Source: Flavobacteriales bacterium (GTDB taxonomy: Bacteria; Bacteroidota; Bacteroidia; Flavobacteriales_F; PHOS-HE28). From it: DNA of 48,515 bases. Both the position numbers and the translations under genes were made by a program. The stretch spans positions 1-48,515 of the forward strand of contig JAEUTC010000231.1 of NCBI GenBank assembly GCA_016787985.1, in the 5' to 3' direction. Below the pieces are notes generated by a model that saw only the letters and a program-made list of their open reading frames with translations, was not told where the DNA came from and searched no databases. Below are positions 43,981 through 48,515 of the stretch, piece after piece (position 1 is the stretch's first letter; every line of letters starts with the position of its first letter).

Positions 43981-46900
43981 TCACCGCTTCACCACCACCC
44001 GCGCACTCTTCGGCGCCTGCCCTTCAACCCGCACCATCACCAGGTACAAGCCTTCCTTCCAGTCTTGTAACAGTTCGAGCGATTGCAGTGCGTTGAAGAA
44101 ATTCACCTGTTCGGCATGTACACGACTGCCCGTAGCGTCGAACACTTCGATCACCGCGCGCTGACCGAAGAGGGATGGGTCAGCAACGATGTTCACCCTA
44201 TCGCTGGCGGGGTTCGGGTAGATCCGAAGGTCGTCGCCCGCACCGCTCGCATCGTCATCCAACGGCGGTACATCGCCGATAGCGGTGATGCAACCGGGAT
44301 CGGTAACGCGCGCCACCACCACATCATCGTAGAAATGGTAGGCTGAATTGAAACTGTTGATCGCGCCCTCGTGGGTGTAGGACGCACGGTCGGGGAAGAA
44401 GCTACCGACGGTGATGTGGTCAAAGGCCGCGTCCGGCACCACGATCCCGCAGATGTTCGTCCATGCGCCCTTCTCCACCATCGCGTAGGTGACCACTTGC
44501 GGTTCGGCGTCGAAGGGAGCGTAGCTGCGTTCGACCGTGGGCCCCACGGTCAGCAAAGCGCCCAAGCCGTTCACCTTCACGGGTGAGCCTTCGGAGAGCA
44601 CGGCGTTGAAGGAGACCAGATAGGGTTCGCCGGGAATGAGCGGCTCGCTGAGCGGTGCCTGGATGTATTCCCTGTACCCCTCTATCTCCAAGGCGAGGGC
44701 ACCGGCCATGCCTTTGCCCGATCGCGGCAGGTTCCGGTTCAAGGTGACCACGATGATCTGCGCAGGCGCTTCTCCCTTGAGGTCGTGGGGCATACAACTG
44801 CTGTATGCGTCCGACGACCCGCCATGCAAGCGTGGCCAGCCGGGTGCCAGTGGAATGCCCAAGCCTGCCACGTCCGCGATGCTCGGCACGCCGCCCTGGC
44901 AATAGGCGCCTTGTTCGATGGAAGGATTCGCGAGCAGCACCGGCCCCAGGCAGGTTTCATCCACGCAATCGTTGGCGGTGAGCGAAGGAGTGATGAAGAG
45001 CCCGAGGCGACCTTGCACCGGGGTCGCATTGCGCCAACTGTAGAGGCGCACGTAGTAGTCCTGCCCGCTGGTGAGCGCTGGTAGCACCAGGATGTTGTCA
45101 CTGCACGCCATGCTCGTCAGGCTGCCGGGTGTTCCGCTGAAGAGCTCCAATGTCAGATCCGCCGTGCCATGGCCCACCACGATCCGCGCGGGTTGGTTCG
45201 TGGCGGTGAAGCGGAACCAGATGTCGTCATCGGCGGTATCGTCCGTGCTGCAGTCCGCGCCGGGCAAGCTTTGTGTGGCGCCTGTTGTGGTGAAATAGTG
45301 CGAATAGGAAGTGCCGTACCCGACTTCCACCGCACCGGTGGCTTCGTCGTTGTTCCGGTCCTGTACCCAGGTACTGAACATGCAGAGTTCGTCGAGCGCA
45401 CTACCGGGCGTGTAAACGCGATAGAAATAGTCGCGCCCCACTTCCAACCCGGTCAAGCTGCGCGGGGCACCACCGCAGCTCACCAGGTGTGCCTGGAGCG
45501 TATCGGGGATGGAGCTCAGCGTATCGTACACCTCCACCCGAAGGCCGAAGAGCAAGTTCGGTTCGCCAAAGAGCGTATTCCGCGGCAGTGCATGCACGGT
45601 ATGGGCCGCATCCGTGGCCGTGAAGCGGTACCACGTGTCATCATCGCTGCTCACCTGCCCGCAGAAATGCGTGTGGCTCTGCGTGGCGCCATAGCTGCTT
45701 CCATTGTGGAGCGGCCCGCTGGAAGAGCTCCCGAAGGGCACCTCGATCGCTCCGGTGATCTCATCGTTGTTGACCTGTGCGATGTACGGCAGGAAGTCGC
45801 TCAACCCATTGCTGGCATAGCGGACGTAGTACGTGACACCCGCCGTGAGCCCGGTGAACCCTGCCCGCCAGCTGTTCACGCAGGCAAGACTGGTAAGGTT
45901 GCCGCATGTTCCGCTGAACAATTCCGCGGAACCCGTCATCCCCGATCGGGGATAGGCCGCCACGAACATGGCCTGATCATCCGTGGCAGTGAAGGTGTAC
46001 CAGAGGTCCTTGAGATTGGGCCCGCAGGTGCTGGTGCCCACCGCTGCATCGTCCGCATACGTCAGGGGTTGCTGAGCCACCTCCTCCATGCTGAGCAGCG
46101 GCAACGGAAGCGCACCACCGCATTCATCGTTCACGATGCCCTCGGTGACACCCACACGGAAGGCCGTGGCGGATGTGCTGTTCGAATAGACGCGAACGAA
46201 GTAGTCGGTCCCTGGCGTGAGCCCGTTCACCCGGAGCGGTTCATAATAGCCGAAGTCCTCATCGCACGCCAAGCTCGTGAGCGAACCACACGAGCCTGAA
46301 AGCACCTGCGAATACACCTGTGTGCTCGTAACCGTGGGTTCCACATGCACGAGGTGCTGGGCTGCCGTGGCGGTGAAGGTGTACCAGACATCGCGTGGCT
46401 GGGTGTTCGTGCATGCCGCTGCTCCTATGGCCGCGCCACCGGTGTGCCCATGCACGAAGCCTTGGCCACCTTGATAGGGTTGAACATCCAGAGCGGTCGC
46501 ACTGGCACAATCATCGTTACCTGGTTGCGCCACGATCCGGATGCGTGTTTCGTTGAACGAGAAGTTGTCCCCGATCTTCAGGTAGTACGTTTCGCCAACG
46601 GTGAGGCCGGTCACCGACCATGGATCGAAAAGACTGGCGGAGCTGACACATGTGAGTGCACCGCAGGATCCGCTATAGACCGCACCGCGTTGTCCATCGG
46701 TACTGAACACGGTAACCGAAGACGTAGGCGCCACGAAGCTGAGCCACACATCGCTGTTGCGCGTGTCGCAGGGTACTACGCTGCTGGTGCCAGTACGCGT
46801 GGTGACCGTCACCTCCTCTGGTTCTTCGCCGCTGAGCGCAACAGCGATGGGAAGGGCGCCGGTGCATTCATCATTGGTGGCGCTCTCGCACACATCGCCC

Positions 46901-47742
46901 AACAGGCGCAGCGTGTAGTCCGTGCCTTCGCTGTGCAGGCGGATGCGATACTCCTGGCCGGGTGTAAGTCCGGTGGCCTTGGTGGCATCGCACGCCACGC
47001 TGGTGAGCGCGCCACATGTGCCGCTGTACCATTGGATCACCGGCTCCACGCCGTAGAGCAGCTCGTATGCGAAGTGCTCTGTTGCCGCCGTGGCGGTGAA
47101 GCGGTACCAGACATCATCATCGGAATCGCCTGGGGCCACCGAGCATGCGGGTTGCGATACGGTGGCGCCGAGGCTCGCCATATCCGTCACCGGGCGCAAC
47201 ACGGGCGCTGCAGGTCGAGCGGTGAGCTGCGTTGCGTTCGGGCATTCGTCGTTGGGTGCCGCGGATATCACGGCCAAGCCCATGGTGCAGTTGTCGTTCG
47301 ACTCGTCGCAACCCAGGGCGCCGTTCATCGCCCGGATGAAATAGACCGACCCGATCGTAAGGCCGGTGAGCGCCTGATAGGGTTGCCCCTGCAAGCTGTT
47401 GAGACCATCGAAACACTGCAAGGAGGTGAGCGACCCACACGTTCCGCCGAGCACTTCGAGTATGCGGGCATCCGTCTCAGGTCCCTCGGTGCGCACCCAA
47501 TGCGTGGTGGCAAGCGCCGTGAACTTGTACCAGCCGGTACGTCGGTTAAGGGTGCCGCTGCACGTGGTGGCGGGCACGGGAGGCAGGCTCGGGAACACGT
47601 TCCCGTTCACGTAGGTGAACGACGCCAGGTTGGTGCTCGACACCGGTAGCTCGAAGGCCCGCTCGCAGGTGAAGTTGTCAACCGTTTGGGCGGAGGCTAC
47701 GACCGGGAACGATGCAAGCAGGAGGAGGAGCGATCGGCGCAT
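43981..47742 (-). CDS. Very large T9SS type A cargo protein with about seven pre-peptidase-like repeats
   Basis: A 1253-residue secreted protein starting at 47742 (MRRSLLLLLASFPVVASAQ, signal peptide). About seven units of 110-130 residues follow, each built as NDEC.GA..L, then W..FTAT, then G[ST]CG.LTS..C and GLT.G..Y..R.YS, the pattern of bacterial pre-peptidase C-terminal (PPC-like) beta-sandwiches. A different jelly-roll-like domain (about 985-1170; NPSIEQGAYCQGGVPSI, AGALALEIEGY) precedes the type A sorting domain (IYPNPASDRVNIVAD ... GLYLVMVRVEG). Probably adhesive or structural. Operator site 3 lies about 60-90 bases upstream, next to a LytS-type kinase gene. Confidence 0.88.
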   Translation of the reverse strand: MRRSLLLLLASFPVVASAQTVDNFTCERAFELPVSSTNLASFTYVNGNVFPSLPPVPATTCSGTLNRRTGWYKFTALATTHWVRTEGPETDARILEVLGGTCGSLTSLQCFDGLNSLQGQPYQALTGLTIGSVYFIRAMNGALGCDESNDNCTMGLAVISAAPNDECPNATQLTARPAAPVLRPVTDMASLGATVSQPACSVAPGDSDDDVWYRFTATAATEHFAYELLYGVEPVIQWYSGTCGALTSVACDATKATGLTPGQEYRIRLHSEGTDYTLRLLGDVCESATNDECTGALPIAVALSGEEPEEVTVTTRTGTSSVVPCDTRNSDVWLSFVAPTSSVTVFSTDGQRGAVYSGSCGALTCVSSASLFDPWSVTGLTVGETYYLKIGDNFSFNETRIRIVAQPGNDDCASATALDVQPYQGGQGFVHGHTGGAAIGAAACTNTQPRDVWYTFTATAAQHLVHVEPTVTSTQVYSQVLSGSCGSLTSLACDEDFGYYEPLRVNGLTPGTDYFVRVYSNSTSATAFRVGVTEGIVNDECGGALPLPLLSMEEVAQQPLTYADDAAVGTSTCGPNLKDLWYTFTATDDQAMFVAAYPRSGMTGSAELFSGTCGNLTSLACVNSWRAGFTGLTAGVTYYVRYASNGLSDFLPYIAQVNNDEITGAIEVPFGSSSSGPLHNGSSYGATQSHTHFCGQVSSDDDTWYRFTATDAAHTVHALPRNTLFGEPNLLFGLRVEVYDTLSSIPDTLQAHLVSCGGAPRSLTGLEVGRDYFYRVYTPGSALDELCMFSTWVQDRNNDEATGAVEVGYGTSYSHYFTTTGATQSLPGADCSTDDTADDDIWFRFTATNQPARIVVGHGTADLTLELFSGTPGSLTSMACSDNILVLPALTSGQDYYVRLYSWRNATPVQGRLGLFITPSLTANDCVDETCLGPVLLANPSIEQGAYCQGGVPSIADVAGLGIPLAPGWPRLHGGSSDAYSSCMPHDLKGEAPAQIIVVTLNRNLPRSGKGMAGALALEIEGYREYIQAPLSEPLIPGEPYLVSFNAVLSEGSPVKVNGLGALLTVGPTVERSYAPFDAEPQVVTYAMVEKGAWTNICGIVVPDAAFDHITVGSFFPDRASYTHEGAINSFNSAYHFYDDVVVARVTDPGCITAIGDVPPLDDDASGAGDDLRIYPNPASDRVNIVADPSLFGQRAVIEVFDATGSRVHAEQVNFFNALQSLELLQDWKEGLYLVMVRVEGQAPKSARVVVKR

Positions 47743-47800
47743 GGCGAAGGGCTTTGGATGCGCCAAGGGAGCACCATTGCAAGTCGGGAACAAGCCCGAT

Positions 47801-47832
47801 CGATCGAACGCGGGGAATAGTGATCGAACGTC
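47801..47832 (-). promoter_or_regulatory. LytTR-type direct-repeat operator, site 3
   Basis: Boxes at 47801-47812 (minus strand CGCGTTCGATCG) and 47821-47832 (GACGTTCGATCA), start-to-start 20 bases; CGTTC core shared with sites 1 and 2. The distal box overlaps the stop codon of the kinase gene. A weak -7 candidate (minus strand TCCCTTGGC, 47762-47770) lies 31 bases away, as at the other two sites. Confidence 0.5.
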
Positions 47833-48515
47833 ACCCCGCGAACCGCATCTCCACCAAGGTGCCCGACGGGGCGCCCTGCGCATCCTTCAGGTCCTCCACC
47901 AGGAAGCCGCCCTGACTGCGCATGCGCTGGGTGAGCAGCTCCAAACGCTCGCCGGTGAGCTTCAGCCCCAGGGAGGTGCGACCCGGTGTCGGTGCCTTCT
48001 GCGTGCGTCCGACGCCGTTGTCCTGCACGCGACAGGTCACCACACCATCCACTTGGAAGAAGTGTACCTCCAGCCGTTTCGGGCCTTGCTTCGGTGCCAG
48101 GCCATGCCAGATGGCGTTCTCCACGAAGGGCTGCACCAAGAGCGAGGGCACCTGTGGTTCCTCGTCCAGCAGGGCTTCGTCGGCGGTGATCGACCAGGTG
48201 AGGTCATCGCCCAAACGAAGCTGCTCCAGGCGGACGTAGTCGTTCAGGAAGGCGATCTCCTCATCCAGCCCGATGTGATCGCGCACACTGTGCTCGAGCA
48301 CGTTGCGCAGGATGCGGGCGAAGCCTTCGAGGTACTCCTCCGCCCGTTCGTGATCGCCCTTCAACGACAGCGCACGGATCGCGTTCAAGCAGTTGTGGAT
48401 GAAGTGCGGGTCCATCTGCGTGCGCAGCACCTTCAACTTCAGCAGGCCATTGATCTCCTCGATGCGCGCTTGCTGTTCGTTCAATTCCGCGTTCAACTTC
48501 TCCAGCACATCGGCG
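47831..48515 (-). CDS. LytS/YehU-type sensor histidine kinase, C-terminal part
   Basis: The gene runs off the window end; about 228 residues are visible. A coiled-coil stretch (LNAELNEQQARIEEINGLLK) leads into the His_kinase domain with phosphoacceptor His in TQMDPHFIHNCLNAIRAL, then the ATPase domain with N-box LLVQPFVENAIWHGL and glycine box VQDNGVG. Kinases of this type pair with LytTR regulators. Its stop codon overlaps operator site 3, which precedes a T9SS gene on the same strand. The sensor part, and whether a LytTR gene lies upstream, are outside the window. Confidence 0.9.
   Translation of the reverse strand, partial: ADVLEKLNAELNEQQARIEEINGLLKLKVLRTQMDPHFIHNCLNAIRALSLKGDHERAEEYLEGFARILRNVLEHSVRDHIGLDEEIAFLNDYVRLEQLRLGDDLTWSITADEALLDEEPQVPSLLVQPFVENAIWHGLAPKQGPKRLEVHFFQVDGVVTCRVQDNGVGRTQKAPTPGRTSLGLKLTGERLELLTQRMRSQGGFLVEDLKDAQGAPSGTLVEMRFAG

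Noticed and set aside
45169..46299. 376-codon plus-strand frame opposite the large repeat protein
   Set aside because: Arg/Gly/Ala-rich shadow of a repeat gene; no recognisable features.
44000..47600. Regular repeated DNA within the large T9SS gene considered as a CRISPR or satellite
   Set aside because: The repeats are protein-level domains of 110-130 residues with diverged DNA, not short identical direct repeats with spacers.

Overview
The window reads as a chromosomal piece of a GC-rich Bacteroidota, most likely a Flavobacteriales-type organism. Three things support this: at least seven genes carry type IX secretion (T9SS) C-terminal sorting domains, including one gliding-motility (type B) domain; the promoters show the Bacteroidota -7 element TAnnTTTG and no clear Shine-Dalgarno sequences; and the long purF form, archaemetzincin and RprX/RprY-like two-component genes are typical of the phylum. 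There is no sign of a prophage, insertion sequence, CRISPR array or replication origin.

Layout. 1-4.3 kb: the end of an unassigned gene, an M6-like secreted metalloprotease and purF. 4.4-8.3 kb: a 1288-residue gliding-type surface protein. 8.3-9.9 kb: ACMS decarboxylase and 3-hydroxyanthranilate dioxygenase. 9.9-17.6 kb: a small secreted protein and three T9SS cargo proteins. 17.7-22.6 kb: an SDR protein, an RprXY-like sensor/regulator pair, an aminomuconate-semialdehyde dehydrogenase and a 43-residue small protein too short for ordinary gene calling. 22.6-26.5 kb: a SiaB-like kinase diverging from an HD-domain/polyphosphate kinase 1 fusion. 26.9 kb: tRNA-Ala(GGC) with its terminator. 27-34.3 kb: two beta-helix T9SS proteins, a receiver-less LytTR regulator and a secreted protein of unknown family. 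34.4-37.7 kb: a decayed copy of a LytTR gene, a DUF3703 gene and a TPR histidine kinase/LytTR pair. 38-42.8 kb: a DUF1569 protein, a secreted beta-propeller protein and a three-gene ABC export operon. 42.9-48.5 kb: a RidA-type deaminase, an archaemetzincin lipoprotein, a large repeat T9SS protein and the end of a LytS-type kinase.

How genes work together. Four genes encode consecutive steps of the kynurenine/2-aminomuconate branch of tryptophan catabolism (3-hydroxyanthranilate to ACMS to aminomuconic semialdehyde to aminomuconate to deaminated product), but they are spread over about 35 kb, with only the first two adjacent. The SDR may belong to the same route.

The most interesting regulatory signal is a direct-repeat element found upstream of three secreted-protein transcription units (30803-30835, 34378-34410, 47801-47832). 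Each has two near-identical boxes 20-21 bp apart with a CGTTC core, about 31 bp upstream of a possible -7 element. Each lies at the 3' end of a LytTR gene, a LytTR-gene remnant or a LytS-type kinase gene. This is the geometry expected for LytTR-family regulators and suggests a local LytTR circuit controlling surface proteins. The HD-PPK1 fusion is the most unusual enzyme architecture.
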